The position numbers and the translations under genes are program-made. A model generated the notes under the pieces. It ran no database searches. It was not told where the DNA came from and saw only the letters and a program-made list of their open reading frames with translations. From the IMG/VR virus record IMGVR_UViG_3300046492_000397, positions 1 through 28,843 of that record: a DNA stretch of 28,843 nt. The stretch is one strand, 5' to 3'. Below are positions 1 through 8,609 of the stretch, in pieces; position 1 is the stretch's first letter, and every line of letters begins with the position of its first letter. Source of the stretch: a virus.

Positions 1-1
1 G

Positions 2-1051
2 ATTACCGACAGTTACAGCTGGCCGTGGATCTTCTTCATCAACGTACCGATCGGCATCTTTGCGGTGATGGTGGTGCGTTCGCAACTGGCCAAACGTCCG
101 GTGGAAACCAGCCGTCAGCCGATGGACTACGTCGGTCTGATCACGCTGATCATCGGCGTCGGCGCGTTGCAGGTGATCCTCGACAAGGGCAACGACCTCG
201 ACTGGTTTGAGTCGAATTTCATCATTATCGGCGCGGCGATTTCCGTGGTGGCGCTGGCGGTGTTCGTGATCTGGGAAATGACCGACCGCCACCCGGTGGT
301 GAATCTGCGGCTGTTCGCTTACCGCAACTTCCGCATCGGCACGCTGGTGCTGGTGTTGGGTTACGCCGGCTTCTTCGGTATCAACCTGATCCTGCCGCAG
401 TGGTTGCAGACGCAAATGGGCTACACCGCCACCTGGGCCGGTCTGGCCGTGGCGCAGATCGGGATTCTGCCGGTGCTGCTGTCGCCGTTTGTCGGCAAGT
501 ACGCGCACAAGTTCGACTTGCGATTACTGGCCGGCATCGCGTTTTTGGCGATTGGCTTGAGCTGCTTTATGCGCGCCGAGTTCACCAGTGAAGTCGATTT
601 CCAGCACATCGCGCTGGTGCAACTGTTCATGGGCATTGGCGTGGCGTTGTTCTTTATGCCGACCCTGAGCATTCTGATGTCGGACTTGCCGCCGAACCAG
701 ATCGCCGACGGCGCCGGTCTTGCCACATTCCTGCGGACGTTGGGCGGTAGCTTCGCGGCTTCGCTGACTACGTGGATCTGGATTCGTCGGGCTGACCAGC
801 ATCATGCGTATATGAGCGAGAGCATCAGCACGTATGAACCGGCGACGCGGGAGGCGCTGAACCAGTTGGGCGGGGCGAGCAACCCGGCGTATGCGCAACT
901 GGATCATGTGCTGACCAGTCAGGCGTACATGTTGTCGACCGTGGATTACTTCACGCTGCTGGGGTGGGGGTTTATGGGGTTGATCCTGATTGTGTGGCTG
1001 GCGAAGCCGCCGTTTGCCGCCAAGGCAGGGCCTGCCGCTTCGGGGCACTGA
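2..1051 (+). CDS. DHA2-family MFS multidrug exporter (EmrB-like), 3' part
   Basis: The reading frame is open from the first bases of the window, so the gene starts upstream. The visible part begins with the WPWIFFINVPIG motif typical of EmrB/QacA-type 14-helix drug:H+ antiporters. It continues through about eight hydrophobic segments and ends in a short polar tail. By family it sits in the inner membrane and exports drugs by proton antiport, usually with a membrane-fusion partner, which would lie outside the window. It is host sequence, with codon use like lpxH at the other end. The substrate cannot be told. Confidence 0.9.
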   Translation: MTDSYSWPWIFFINVPIGIFAVMVVRSQLAKRPVETSRQPMDYVGLITLIIGVGALQVILDKGNDLDWFESNFIIIGAAISVVALAVFVIWEMTDRHPVVNLRLFAYRNFRIGTLVLVLGYAGFFGINLILPQWLQTQMGYTATWAGLAVAQIGILPVLLSPFVGKYAHKFDLRLLAGIAFLAIGLSCFMRAEFTSEVDFQHIALVQLFMGIGVALFFMPTLSILMSDLPPNQIADGAGLATFLRTLGGSFAASLTTWIWIRRADQHHAYMSESISTYEPATREALNQLGGASNPAYAQLDHVLTSQAYMLSTVDYFTLLGWGFMGLILIVWLAKPPFAAKAGPAASGH

Positions 1052-1060
1052 GGTCAAAAG

Positions 1061-1208
1061 CCCCTCACCCTAACCTCTCCCGGAGGGAGAGGGGACTGAC
1101 CGAGATGGATGTTTGAACTACACCGACTTGCAATACCGAGTCGAACTCAGGTTTTGAAAAGCCCACAAATCGGCTCCCTCTCCCTCGGGAGAGGGTTGGG
1201 GTGAGGGG
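1061..1208. repeat. intergenic inverted repeat (CCCTCACCC...GGGTGAGGG type)
   Basis: The arm at about 1061-1096 (CCCCTCACCCTAACCTCTCC and following) is matched in inverted orientation by 1174-1208, which ends GGGTTGGGGTGAGGGG. Each arm also carries its own small hairpin (CTCTCCCggaGGGAGAG and CCCTCgGGAGAGGG). Translation of the minus strand gives PLTPTLSRG, a peptide familiar from mis-called ORFs over this widespread proteobacterial intergenic repeat. It lies just after the exporter stop codon and may act as its transcription terminator or as a mobile palindromic repeat. It belongs to the host. Confidence 0.75.
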
Positions 1209-1340
1209 GTGGCGATCTTCAGCCGTGCGGCTGTTCAGGACTGAGATAAATACTAGGGGGAACGTGAGATAAACTTGGGCCAATCCGGGATAGGCTGGCA
1301 CAGGTTGGGATGGATTGTGTAATTCAGTTGCAGCCAGTGC

Positions 1341-1379
1341 AATAAGAAGACGCCCCGCTCAGTCGTCAGTAAGCGGGGC
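1341..1379 (-). terminator. Rho-independent terminator of the early operon
   Basis: On the minus strand the stem GCCCCGCT/AGCGGGGC (arms 1372-1379 and 1352-1359) is followed by GTCTTCTTATT. It overlaps the mor stop codon and ends the leftward early transcript just inside the presumed left end of the prophage. Confidence 0.7.
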
Positions 1380-1721
1380 AAACATATCAACCTGACGGCG
1401 CGCTATCTCATCCTTTCGCACCGCCTTGACGATCTTGTAGATCCACTGGAGTGACACGCCGTGCTTCCGAGCCAGCTCGCTGTGGTTGGTTCCATTGAAT
1501 TCCTCGTAGATCTGCCGATCACGGCGACTCAACTTGACCGATAGCCCCATCGGGAAATACAGGTTCTGGCCGCCCCAGTGCGCCGCCATGCGGTCAGAAA
1601 CTTCCTGCGCCACATGGCGAGCGGCATCTGCCTCCATCGACACCAATTCTACGAGCGCGACCGCAATGTGTTCGGTGAGATCCGTCAGCAGTTCCGGGCC
1701 TTTGCTTCTGAAATCTGTCAT
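1359..1721 (-). CDS. mor: Mor/C-family middle/late transcription activator
   Basis: The protein has 120 aa, close to Mu Mor (129 aa). It has an N-terminal helical dimerisation part and a C-terminal helix-turn-helix around residues 80-105 (NHSELARKHGVSLQWIYKIV), as in the Mor/C family. In Mu, Mor binds a dyad just upstream of the -10 region and recruits RNA polymerase. It is the last gene of the leftward early operon, the same place as in Mu, and overlaps the gemA stop by ATGA (1718-1721). It is the only Mor/C homologue in the window, so it probably acts on the three repeated late-promoter elements at 11713, 20628 and 25870. That link is inference. Confidence 0.9.
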   Translation of the reverse strand: MTDFRSKGPELLTDLTEHIAVALVELVSMEADAARHVAQEVSDRMAAHWGGQNLYFPMGLSVKLSRRDRQIYEEFNGTNHSELARKHGVSLQWIYKIVKAVRKDEIARRQVDMFAPLTDD

Positions 1722-2185
1722 ACACCCTCCTGTATGGCGGCCGTAGCCGACTCAATACGTTGCTGCCATTGCTTGAGGCTTTCGATGACGCGGCTGGCCT
1801 GCGGCCCCTTGAGCCACTGCAGCGCGGCAACGCCGGTCATGTTCAAAACGAACTTCGCCAGCGCTTCCTCGGACGGATCGCGGACGGCGCCGAGATCGTG
1901 GAGGGTTAGCCACAACGACCGGATCTTCCGCGACTGCCCGTCCTCCGCCTTCGGTCGCTTCTGCACCTTTTTTGGACGAACCGTAAAACCGCGCTGCTTG
2001 AGCTGTTCCAAAACCCGTTGCAGGTTTGGAACGCTCAAGTCAGCGGAGGACGTCGCGCCGTCCAATCCCGTCATGCTGGCCAACATCAGGCGGAAGGTGT
2101 CGTCATCCATGCGCAGTTCGCGCCGGGCAACGTGGATCAGCTTGATCAAACACAGCCGGGCTGGGTTGGCAGGCGCTTTTTTCAC
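1718..2185 (-). CDS. gemA: GemA / gp16-like early regulatory protein (DUF1018)
   Basis: The protein has 155 aa. The N-terminal motif LIKLIHVARRELRMDDDTF and the later DGQSRKIRSLWLTLHD, with a C-terminal ALQWLKGPQASRVIESLKQW, are hallmarks of the Mu gp16/GemA family. Mu GemA changes host gene expression and DNA supercoiling, and the exact mechanism is unclear. The start chosen is GTG at 2185, which has a GGGAGG ribosome site 7-8 nt upstream and overlaps the preceding stop (GTGA). A longer frame upstream of it overlaps the previous gene and lacks family similarity. Confidence 0.88.
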   Translation of the reverse strand: MKKAPANPARLCLIKLIHVARRELRMDDDTFRLMLASMTGLDGATSSADLSVPNLQRVLEQLKQRGFTVRPKKVQKRPKAEDGQSRKIRSLWLTLHDLGAVRDPSEEALAKFVLNMTGVAALQWLKGPQASRVIESLKQWQQRIESATAAIQEGV

Positions 2186-2373
2186 TTGGCACCTCCCGAC
2201 CGCGACTGCGTGCCGTCTATATGCTGATTCCGCGCCGCGTGGATCTGCTGCCGGATCTTGCTGCATTTAATGTGATTGCCTACAACGCGAGGATGTTGGC
2301 ACTGATCGCAGACCGCCTGGAACTCCAAAACCCCGGACGTGAGTTTTCCTGTACTTGTGGAGGCCATAGTCAT
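2182..2373 (-). CDS. small cysteine-containing early protein, hypothetical
   Basis: The protein has 63 aa, is basic, and has a CDQC pair followed 14 residues later by a third Cys (KCSK). It could bind a metal, but a fourth ligand would have to be one of its histidines. It sits between two translationally coupled neighbours, with ATGA overlap upstream (2370-2373) and GTGA overlap into gemA. This tight packing is the main evidence that it is real. A second ATG two codons in is an alternative start. I do not recognise the family. Confidence 0.65.
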   Translation of the reverse strand: MTMASTSTGKLTSGVLEFQAVCDQCQHPRVVGNHIKCSKIRQQIHAARNQHIDGTQSRSGGAK

Positions 2374-2600
2374 GCTCCTGCAGGCAGTCTTTGGACGGCC
2401 CCCGTAATCTCAACTACGGCAAAAATGAAACCTGCCGAGTTGACCGTCTCAGTCTGCAGCGCCGCGTTGGCTTTAAGCCGTGCCATCGCACTCAATGCAC
2501 GTAGCTCAGCAAGCCGCTTTACCCGGATATGCGCTTTGAAATTCACCAAAACAGCGTTCTGAAAATTGCTGTCGCTGTTGTGTAGGATCGGCGACTTCAT
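2370..2600 (-). CDS. small early-operon protein, hypothetical
   Basis: The protein has 76 aa and is predicted mostly helical, with a basic middle (HIRVKRLAELRALSAMARLKA) and a hydrophobic C-terminal stretch (GFIFAVVEITGAV). Its ATG lies directly after the stop of the DUF2786 gene (TGATATG) and its stop overlaps the next start, so it is embedded in the early operon. No function can be assigned. Mu-like phages carry several such short semi-essential early genes here. Confidence 0.65.
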   Translation of the reverse strand: MKSPILHNSDSNFQNAVLVNFKAHIRVKRLAELRALSAMARLKANAALQTETVNSAGFIFAVVEITGAVQRLPAGA

Positions 2601-2601
2601 A

Positions 2602-3291
2602 TCAGACCCCCGCCGTCAAACGTGCACGGGGGCTGTGATTCACCGCCTGATGCAGTTGTGCTGACTTACCCGCTGCGTAGCCGGCATCGGCCGCGACTTC
2701 ATCACGCACCTTGAGCTTACGGCGCTTCAACTCGACGCTTTCGAGTTCCGGGTAGTTCTTCGCCATGTAGGCCTCAACCGCGTCGGCAATGTTGTCTTCG
2801 ACACCCGCGAAGGCTTCAATTTTGGAATGCACCGCATCGATCCAGGCATTTGCGAAGGCATCACCGCGAGCGACTTTCGTGGCGCGTTTGCAGCGTTTCT
2901 GAGATTTCAGGTATTCGCGCCGTGCCTTCTGTAGCTGCCGCTCCAACACCTGGTAAGCGTACCCAGTCAGTTCAGGCGCTGCGGCGCAGCCGATGAAGAC
3001 AAAGCGAGCCGCGCCCAGAACACTGGTGGTTATGATCAACCGTGTGCCGAACGCGAGGCCGCAGACCTGCGCAAGTCTGACCCGCCAAGCCGGCGGCGAG
3101 CCTTCAGACCCCGCCAGAACAGAGGCTTGCCCCGCCATGCTTGCAAGTACGTCGCCCATTTCAAGGTTGTACAGCTCCATCAATTTATGGGCTTGCCGCA
3201 GCGCAATCTCTGCTTCGTGCGGGTTGCTGGTTTTGGACTTCGCCATCTCCAGACATTTTTTGATCTTCTCCAGCGTGCGGTTGTTGTCCAC
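2602..3291 (-). CDS. DUF2786-domain early protein
   Basis: The protein has 229 aa from a GTG start at 3291, just past the upstream stop. The N-terminal part (LEKIKKCLEMAKSKTSNPHE, then AEIALRQAHKLMELYNL) is the DUF2786 signature. A middle domain follows (residues 60-130, RLAQVCGLAFGTRL...), as in DUF2786/DUF7168 phage proteins. The C-terminal third is basic. Its function is unknown. It occurs in the early operons of many Mu-like and other transposable phages. The same frame stays open upstream to 3510, but that extension runs through the DUF3164 gene and is not used. Confidence 0.82.
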   Translation of the reverse strand: MDNNRTLEKIKKCLEMAKSKTSNPHEAEIALRQAHKLMELYNLEMGDVLASMAGQASVLAGSEGSPPAWRVRLAQVCGLAFGTRLIITTSVLGAARFVFIGCAAAPELTGYAYQVLERQLQKARREYLKSQKRCKRATKVARGDAFANAWIDAVHSKIEAFAGVEDNIADAVEAYMAKNYPELESVELKRRKLKVRDEVAADAGYAAGKSAQLHQAVNHSPRARLTAGV

Positions 3292-3292
3292 G

Positions 3293-3919
3293 TCACACCC
3301 CCGCCAAATCAAGTGGGATGGCTTCGTAACGGTCGGTATCGCCAACGCGCTTGTAAAAGCGGATATAGCTGCGGCTGCCCGCGACCTGGATCGCATCGCC
3401 GATGGCCTCCATCGCCTTTTTCCAGCGCGGGTCATCAATGTCATGGCGGCGCAGCGACAGGATTCGGGCGGTACGCAGCTCCCCGTTGCGGTCAGCCCGG
3501 AATGCGTCATTGATCAACACTTTGACCCCGGGGTGGGAGTTGGCCGTCCATTCATGCGCGCACTCATCAAGCAGCGCCTTGGCTGACTGAAGGTGTTCGT
3601 TGAATTCGATCTGATCCTGATTGGCGCGCATCAGTTTGTAGCGCCCGTCGAAGCTGATCAGGGTCAGATTGCCCTTCGTGCCACGCGAGACAACGCCGTA
3701 CTGCTCTTTGCTGATCTGCAGCAGCGCGTCAATTTCACCGAAAACATGCGCTTTGAACTTGAGCAACATCGCGCTGATGGCCATGGCCTGGTCAACGGCT
3801 TCGATCACCACCCTGTCGCGCAGTAGATCCGTAGGCTTGATCGAGGCCTCGGGCACCATGCGGCCGAGGGCGTCGACGCGGTAGCCCGGCGGTATTTGCA
3901 GAGCATCGTTATTGGTCAT
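3293..3919 (-). CDS. DUF3164 family early protein
   Basis: The protein has 208 aa. The start MTNNDALQIPPGYRVDALGR, followed by a run containing KPTDLLRDRVV and a middle KGNLTLISFDGRYKLMRA, matches the DUF3164 family found in Mu-like early regions (Mu gp6-gp8 area). Its biochemical role is unknown. The ATG at 3919 overlaps the end of the upstream gene, consistent with coupled translation. The longer open frame to 4072 is an extension into that gene. Confidence 0.85.
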   Translation of the reverse strand: MTNNDALQIPPGYRVDALGRMVPEASIKPTDLLRDRVVIEAVDQAMAISAMLLKFKAHVFGEIDALLQISKEQYGVVSRGTKGNLTLISFDGRYKLMRANQDQIEFNEHLQSAKALLDECAHEWTANSHPGVKVLINDAFRADRNGELRTARILSLRRHDIDDPRWKKAMEAIGDAIQVAGSRSYIRFYKRVGDTDRYEAIPLDLAGV

Positions 3920-4391
3920 TGGTTTTACCCTCCAGAAGTTGGCGCAGCTGTTGCGCAGCCACCCGGCAAGTTTCATCAGCGCCCAAGCCGCCGACCTGTA
4001 CGACCACGCGCTCAACGCCGCCTGATTTGTCGGCCACGGTGACCAGCCAATCACTGATTCGGTTGTAGCCAATTTCCAGCCACAGGAACGGCATCACGGC
4101 GTGAGCCTGGTCGAAGGCGTCCAGCAGCTCGGCCTGACGTACAACGCGTTCGCCGGTACGAATGTCCAGAGCGATCAATGCCCGGCGAAGATGCCGGCCG
4201 GCATCGTAAAACCGACTTTCAGCTATGGCGGCGCTGGCCGCCGACAGATGCTCGGCCGGCGCGGATGGGCGGTGCACATGCTCAAGCACCGTCGAAACGT
4301 GCTTCATTGCGTCTGCCCAGGACATGGTCGGCAATTCCGTCCATACAGCGTCTTGCAAGGCCTCAATCGAGGCGTTCAGTGACTGGCTCAT
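3909..4391 (-). CDS. early-operon protein, hypothetical (160 aa)
   Basis: The protein is acidic, mostly helical and has 160 aa. There is no signal peptide or membrane segment. Residues 50-80 (AASAAIAESRFYDAGRHLRRAL) look like a helical hairpin. It overlaps its upstream neighbour by ATGA at 4388-4391 and the DUF3164 gene downstream. It probably takes part in the early or replicative phase by position only. I do not recognise the family. Confidence 0.75.
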   Translation of the reverse strand: MSQSLNASIEALQDAVWTELPTMSWADAMKHVSTVLEHVHRPSAPAEHLSAASAAIAESRFYDAGRHLRRALIALDIRTGERVVRQAELLDAFDQAHAVMPFLWLEIGYNRISDWLVTVADKSGGVERVVVQVGGLGADETCRVAAQQLRQLLEGKTNDQ

Positions 4392-4705
4392 TTGTCCTGC
4401 TCCTTGACCAAGGTGAACCAGACAACGCCGACGCCCCGAATCGATGCAGTGTTGCGCGCAAGCCGCCCCTCGGCGTTGCAGCGCATGCCGCGAAGCTCAT
4501 GCCCAAAGCGCCGCGCCAGAAGTTCGAGGCTGTCGGGGTCAACAAAAATCTTGTTGTCCACTAGCACCAACGCCTTGATCACAATTCCGGCCTCACGCAT
4601 GTCGCGGGTCAGATCGTTGAAGGTGGCCAGCTTTTTCGGGAATTCCTCGGTGAGGATGCTGAGCGGCTGAGCCGGGGCCGGAGGTACCAGATGTAGGGCG
4701 GCCAT
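4388..4705 (-). CDS. early-operon protein, hypothetical (105 aa)
   Basis: The protein has 105 aa and lies directly downstream of the MuB-like gene, its ATG 2 nt after that stop. The sequence alternates beta-type segments (IVIKALVLVDNKIFVDP, VGVVWFTLVKE) with a central helix ending in RRFGHELRG. This suggests a small alpha/beta fold. Short proteins of this kind follow the B gene in BcepMu-like phages, but no function is known to me. Confidence 0.72.
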   Translation of the reverse strand: MAALHLVPPAPAQPLSILTEEFPKKLATFNDLTRDMREAGIVIKALVLVDNKIFVDPDSLELLARRFGHELRGMRCNAEGRLARNTASIRGVGVVWFTLVKEQDK

Positions 4706-4706
4706 T

Positions 4707-5891
4707 TCATACCCCCTTAACTACGTCAGCGGTGACGATTGGCACGCCGAGTTGGGCGGCCAGATTCATCGCCGCGATCATCAGGTTGCCGATGGCCAGC
4801 GGGTACAGCAGCGACACCGTTTCATCACGGCCGCCGCTACGCTTTGGCTGAGACAGGCGCGCCGCGATGGCCTGAATGCCGCTTTCGTCGATGACTTCGG
4901 CGAGCGGTTTGCCCGCTCGGTCAAAGCGGAATTTCAGAAATTCTTCCAGCCGGGAGGTTTCAATCGGCGTCAGCGTGACCCGCTCGCAGCGCTGAACAAC
5001 CTCGCGGACATCGGCGTTGCGTTCGCTCAACTTCACGCCCAGCTCCGGCTGGCCGATCATGATGATGCTGACCAGTTTGGTGAATCCGACCTCCAGCTCA
5101 AGGATGCGTTTGAGGTGCTTGAGCGTGGGAATCGGCAGACTGTGGGCTTCTTCGATGACCAGGCAGTGGCGGTAGCCGGCGGCGTGGGATTCCTTCAACG
5201 CTTTATGCAATTGAGCGAAACGCGCCTCGGGGCTGCTCTTCGGTTTGGCCAGCGGCGCAACGGCGGCCATCATCGATTCGGCAATGTGCGTGCTTTTCAG
5301 GGATTTGCCCTTGGTATCGTTATCCTCAGACGCCAGCACGTAGGGTTCAATGATGATCACCGGGTCGTTGTTTTCGGCGATGCGATTCACCAGGTCGCGC
5401 CGAAGCGTACTTTTGCCCGCTCCCGATTCCCCCTCGACCGCGAGGAAGCCGCCGTGGCGGGCGGTTTGGTACATCACCTCCCGCACATAGCGAATATCCG
5501 GGCTGACCCACATGTCCTGAGTGCACTGCATCTCGTCAAACGGGTCGCGGAACAGGCTGAATGCTTTGCGGGTATTTGGCTGAATGGTCTGTTTTGGCAG
5601 TAACATAGGTTCGTCCTCCCCGGACGGCTCTTTCTTAAGGGCCGGATCTGCCGTGTTGGCGCACGGCAGATCCACTTCTTCAAATGCGTTGGCGATATCG
5701 GCGTCATTCGCGCCGGACTCGGTCAGGAACACACGAATGCGCCCCTGTAATTCGTCACTGTCTAGACTGCGCGGCCATTGGCCGTGGTTCAGTAACTGGG
5801 CGACGGTGGCGCCGCTGAGGCCCAGCGATTCGGCCAAGGCCGATTGAGGGCGGCCCACCCCCTGCAAAACATGCTTCAGTTTCAACATCAC
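4707..5891 (-). CDS. MuB-like AAA+ ATPase, target-DNA activator of transposition
   Basis: The protein has 394 aa. Residues 1-45 form a helix-turn-helix (SALAESLGLSGATVAQLL). The AAA core follows, with Walker A GESGAGKST at about 154-162, Walker B HCLVIEEAH at about 242-250 and a sensor-1 region IIMIGQPELG. The C-terminal lobe carries the RCERVTLTPIE motif. It resembles the ExeA/TnsC-type ATPases used as B proteins in BcepMu-like phages. By family it binds DNA with ATP, picks the target site and stimulates the transposase. The gene overlaps the transposase stop (5888-5891, ATGA), so the two are made together. Confidence 0.93.
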   Translation of the reverse strand: MMLKLKHVLQGVGRPQSALAESLGLSGATVAQLLNHGQWPRSLDSDELQGRIRVFLTESGANDADIANAFEEVDLPCANTADPALKKEPSGEDEPMLLPKQTIQPNTRKAFSLFRDPFDEMQCTQDMWVSPDIRYVREVMYQTARHGGFLAVEGESGAGKSTLRRDLVNRIAENNDPVIIIEPYVLASEDNDTKGKSLKSTHIAESMMAAVAPLAKPKSSPEARFAQLHKALKESHAAGYRHCLVIEEAHSLPIPTLKHLKRILELEVGFTKLVSIIMIGQPELGVKLSERNADVREVVQRCERVTLTPIETSRLEEFLKFRFDRAGKPLAEVIDESGIQAIAARLSQPKRSGGRDETVSLLYPLAIGNLMIAAMNLAAQLGVPIVTADVVKGV

Positions 5892-7663
5892 TCACCTCCA
5901 ACCGCTGCCAGCACGAGGCTGAACGGTTTGCGCATGACCTCAACGGGTCGTTTCAGCTCAGCTTCTACGGCGTCGAGCTGCTCTTCGGGAACTCCTTCCG
6001 GGTAACGCTGCTGTAGCCAGCCAAACGTTTCCGCCGTCCAGAGGTTGCCCAGGCGCGGGCGCAGAAGCTTGGCGGCTTCGACGTGGCTGAGTGGGACAAG
6101 CTCGATAGTTGGGACGTTGACGTTGAGGCTGGTGCCGCGCCGTGGCATGTAGGCCGGCAGCACGGTGTCGTTAACGTGTTTGTGCGGATCGATCAGGCCG
6201 CCGAACGGAACGGCCTTGGCTTTGCGGGCTGCTTCGGCGTCCGCCTGATTGGTGGTGCCGGTGGCGACTTGTTCCAGAACCTTGCGCGACAGTTGGGCCG
6301 GCGTCTCGGCATGGCGCTTGTACGTTTCGCCGATGGTCGCGGAGGTTTCGGCAAAGCCGAACTCATCCACCCCGATTCGCTCGACGACGTGGTAGTTCTC
6401 GCGGCCATCGGCCCCGATCAACACGGCAATAGCCGTGTCTTTGTCGCGCCAGCAGTTGCGGGTAATCAGCAGTTTTTCGCCCACCATCACCTCGGGCACA
6501 GAGCTGACATCGAACTGAGCGCCACGGAACGAAACTCGCAGCAGGTTGCTGACTTTGCGGTACTCCGGCGTGCTGACGGCCAGCTCTCTACAAACCTCTA
6601 CGCTTGGCGCAAGGCGCAGTTGTTCCTGCCGGATCAACTGCCAGACGCCGTACCGGGTACGCCGGGTGCGGGTATGGATAGAAGTCGCGTTGAAGTACCG
6701 CATCCACTGGCCGACCCACGCGTTGATCTGCTCAAGACTTTCCGCCGCCTGAAACTTGAGCGCGCTTTCGAATTCCCGCTCGACGATGTTGTGGGCCTGT
6801 TCAACTTGGCCCTTCGCCCGAGCGTTGCCAACCTGGTTGATGATCAGGTCAATGGACATGGCACGGCAGAGGTTACGGAAAATACCGCTGGTCATGGCCG
6901 CGCCGGGGTCGGTCATCAGCATCCACGGCACGCCGTGGAACGGGTCAGATTCGCCGCGCTTCTGCATTGCGTTTATCAGGACATTGCACAGGTTCTCTGC
7001 CGATTCGGCGCCGAGGACGTACTCGACGTAAAGCGTGCCGCTGGTGTGGTCTGTAATCACATAGCGCCACAGCCGCTGGCGTTCGATCTTTTTCAGGTTG
7101 CCGGGCTTGCCGTCGTAGAACTCGGCCTTGTTCATCACCCGCGCCCCGTCATCGGCCAGGTAGAACTGAGTCGAGATCGACGCATCCACCTGCCAAACGT
7201 GGTTGGGGTGCTTGCTGGCCAGCGACACCGCCGGGGCGTCGTGCAACAACTGCTCGGGGTGTAACTTGTAGGCGCGTAGAGCCCGGCTGATCGCGCCGCT
7301 GGTCAACGGGCGGAACACGCCCGTTTGTTCATCCACGCGGCCGGCCACGATCATGTTGTTGCTGCGTAGCCGTTCCACGGCCCGCTCGATGGTGGACAAC
7401 TGTTTGTTGTTGGCGCGGATCGACTCCAGCAACACCGCCGATATCTTCCGGGCTTCCTCAATCGGCAGCGCGCTGCATCCGGCGTCGTTGCGGCGCTTAC
7501 GGGGCTTTGCCACACGAATCTCCTTCAGCTTGCGCTGCAAGGTTTGAAGGGACACACCCAGCTCGGCCGCGCCCGCCTGGTAAACGGCGGTACGCTGGCC
7601 GTGCGGGGCGTTCTCGGCGCGTTGGGCGATCTGGGCCAACTGCTGGATTTGTACCGGGTTCAT
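5888..7663 (-). CDS. MuA-like DDE transposase
   Basis: The protein has 591 aa. An N-terminal HTH (AAELGVSLQTLQRKLKEIR, residues 32-50) is followed by a second DNA-binding part. The RNase-H-like catalytic core has D160 (WQVDAS), D252 (LMTDPGAAM) and E288 (GQVEQAHNIVE), giving D-x35-E spacing. A beta-barrel-like domain (about 380-440) and a C-terminal tail for contact with the B protein follow. It catalyses strand transfer for integration and replicative transposition of the phage. All three acidic residues are present and the length matches BcepMu-type transposases, so the enzyme looks intact although the phage is not. Confidence 0.95.
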   Translation of the reverse strand: MNPVQIQQLAQIAQRAENAPHGQRTAVYQAGAAELGVSLQTLQRKLKEIRVAKPRKRRNDAGCSALPIEEARKISAVLLESIRANNKQLSTIERAVERLRSNNMIVAGRVDEQTGVFRPLTSGAISRALRAYKLHPEQLLHDAPAVSLASKHPNHVWQVDASISTQFYLADDGARVMNKAEFYDGKPGNLKKIERQRLWRYVITDHTSGTLYVEYVLGAESAENLCNVLINAMQKRGESDPFHGVPWMLMTDPGAAMTSGIFRNLCRAMSIDLIINQVGNARAKGQVEQAHNIVEREFESALKFQAAESLEQINAWVGQWMRYFNATSIHTRTRRTRYGVWQLIRQEQLRLAPSVEVCRELAVSTPEYRKVSNLLRVSFRGAQFDVSSVPEVMVGEKLLITRNCWRDKDTAIAVLIGADGRENYHVVERIGVDEFGFAETSATIGETYKRHAETPAQLSRKVLEQVATGTTNQADAEAARKAKAVPFGGLIDPHKHVNDTVLPAYMPRRGTSLNVNVPTIELVPLSHVEAAKLLRPRLGNLWTAETFGWLQQRYPEGVPEEQLDAVEAELKRPVEVMRKPFSLVLAAVGGE

Positions 7664-7666
7664 GGC

Positions 7667-8599
7667 TTAAGCCTCGGGCGCCGTCATCCACACCGGGGCG
7701 CTGCCTTCGGCGTGTTCGGGGAGGTTGAATTCGCTGCGGACGGTGGCGAGGGTGACTTCTAATTGCCGGATCAGATCCGCCTGATAGCCCCGGTGGTCTT
7801 GCCCATTCGCGGCGCCGTGTTCGGCCATCTGAGAGAACCCATCACGCAGCTCGCCAAGGATCTTGGCCTCTACTTCAAACTGGATGCCCACCAACTCAGT
7901 ACGCAGATCCTTGATTACATCTTCCGGCGTAGCGGCTTGGATGCGTTTGCGGTTTTTCTCCAGCTCCTGCTTGGCGCTATCCAGCTCCTTGGTTTTCTTC
8001 GCCATGACCTCGCCTTGGGCTTCGTAGTCGGCGTTGACGTCATCGAGGCGCTGAGTCAGCGCCTCTTTTTCTTTGGCGTGTTTGGCAATGACCTCTTCTG
8101 CAAGGTCTAGAAACGCTTCTTTATCGCCGGCCTTCGCCACCTCAATCAGCGCGGCTTGCTCGTCATGTGGAAGGCGGCGGTACTGGCGCAGTTCGCGGTA
8201 ACCGATGCCCATGCGTGACATCGAATCGAGCGCGGCTTCGCCGAGGGTACGAAGGTTGGCAATGTCTTCGTCGACCTGCTGGCGCGAACGGCCAAGCAAC
8301 GAGCAGAACTCGTCCCAAGTGCCCGCGAACTGCTGACTGTCAGCTGTTTTCTTTCCGCTCAAACCCCGATAAAGCTTGGTTTCCTTGACGAAAGCGAGTT
8401 TAGAAGTGCTGACCGTCAGCGAAAATTTTGCAAAGGATTCGGCCATCTGTGCTTGGCCGAGAAGCTGATTAACGAGGTCGCGTTCGTCGCTATGCGATGC
8501 CTGGAGGGAGGCCATTACATTCTGATTCGCGGTCAACATTTCGCCGTCCAGAACAGGCAGTTCCGGGCTGTCTACGGTTTGGCTTTTTGTACGTGCCAT
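7667..8599 (-). CDS. coiled-coil early protein, hypothetical
   Basis: The protein has 310 aa from an ATG at 8599 with a clear AAGGAG ribosome site 6-7 nt upstream. The frame is open 17 codons further, but that part overlaps the upstream gene. Residues 60-150 are globular (AKFSLTVSTSKLAFVKETK; GRSRQQVDEDIANLR). Residues about 165-225 form a long charged coiled coil (KEKEALTQRLDDVNADYEAQ; KTKELDSAKQELEKNRKR). It lies 3 nt upstream of the transposase gene, the usual place for such a protein in BcepMu-like phages. A role in DNA binding or transposition control is guesswork. Confidence 0.78.
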   Translation of the reverse strand: MARTKSQTVDSPELPVLDGEMLTANQNVMASLQASHSDERDLVNQLLGQAQMAESFAKFSLTVSTSKLAFVKETKLYRGLSGKKTADSQQFAGTWDEFCSLLGRSRQQVDEDIANLRTLGEAALDSMSRMGIGYRELRQYRRLPHDEQAALIEVAKAGDKEAFLDLAEEVIAKHAKEKEALTQRLDDVNADYEAQGEVMAKKTKELDSAKQELEKNRKRIQAATPEDVIKDLRTELVGIQFEVEAKILGELRDGFSQMAEHGAANGQDHRGYQADLIRQLEVTLATVRSEFNLPEHAEGSAPVWMTAPEA

Positions 8600-8609
8600 G
8601 GGGTTCTCC

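Noticed and set aside
1065-1301. Minus-strand ORF of 78 aa
   Set aside because: It runs through the intergenic inverted repeat and contains PLTPTLSRG, a peptide typical of mis-called ORFs over this repeat.
6083-7264. 393-aa plus-strand ORF opposite the transposase
   Set aside because: The transposase on the minus strand has all catalytic motifs; this is its antisense frame.
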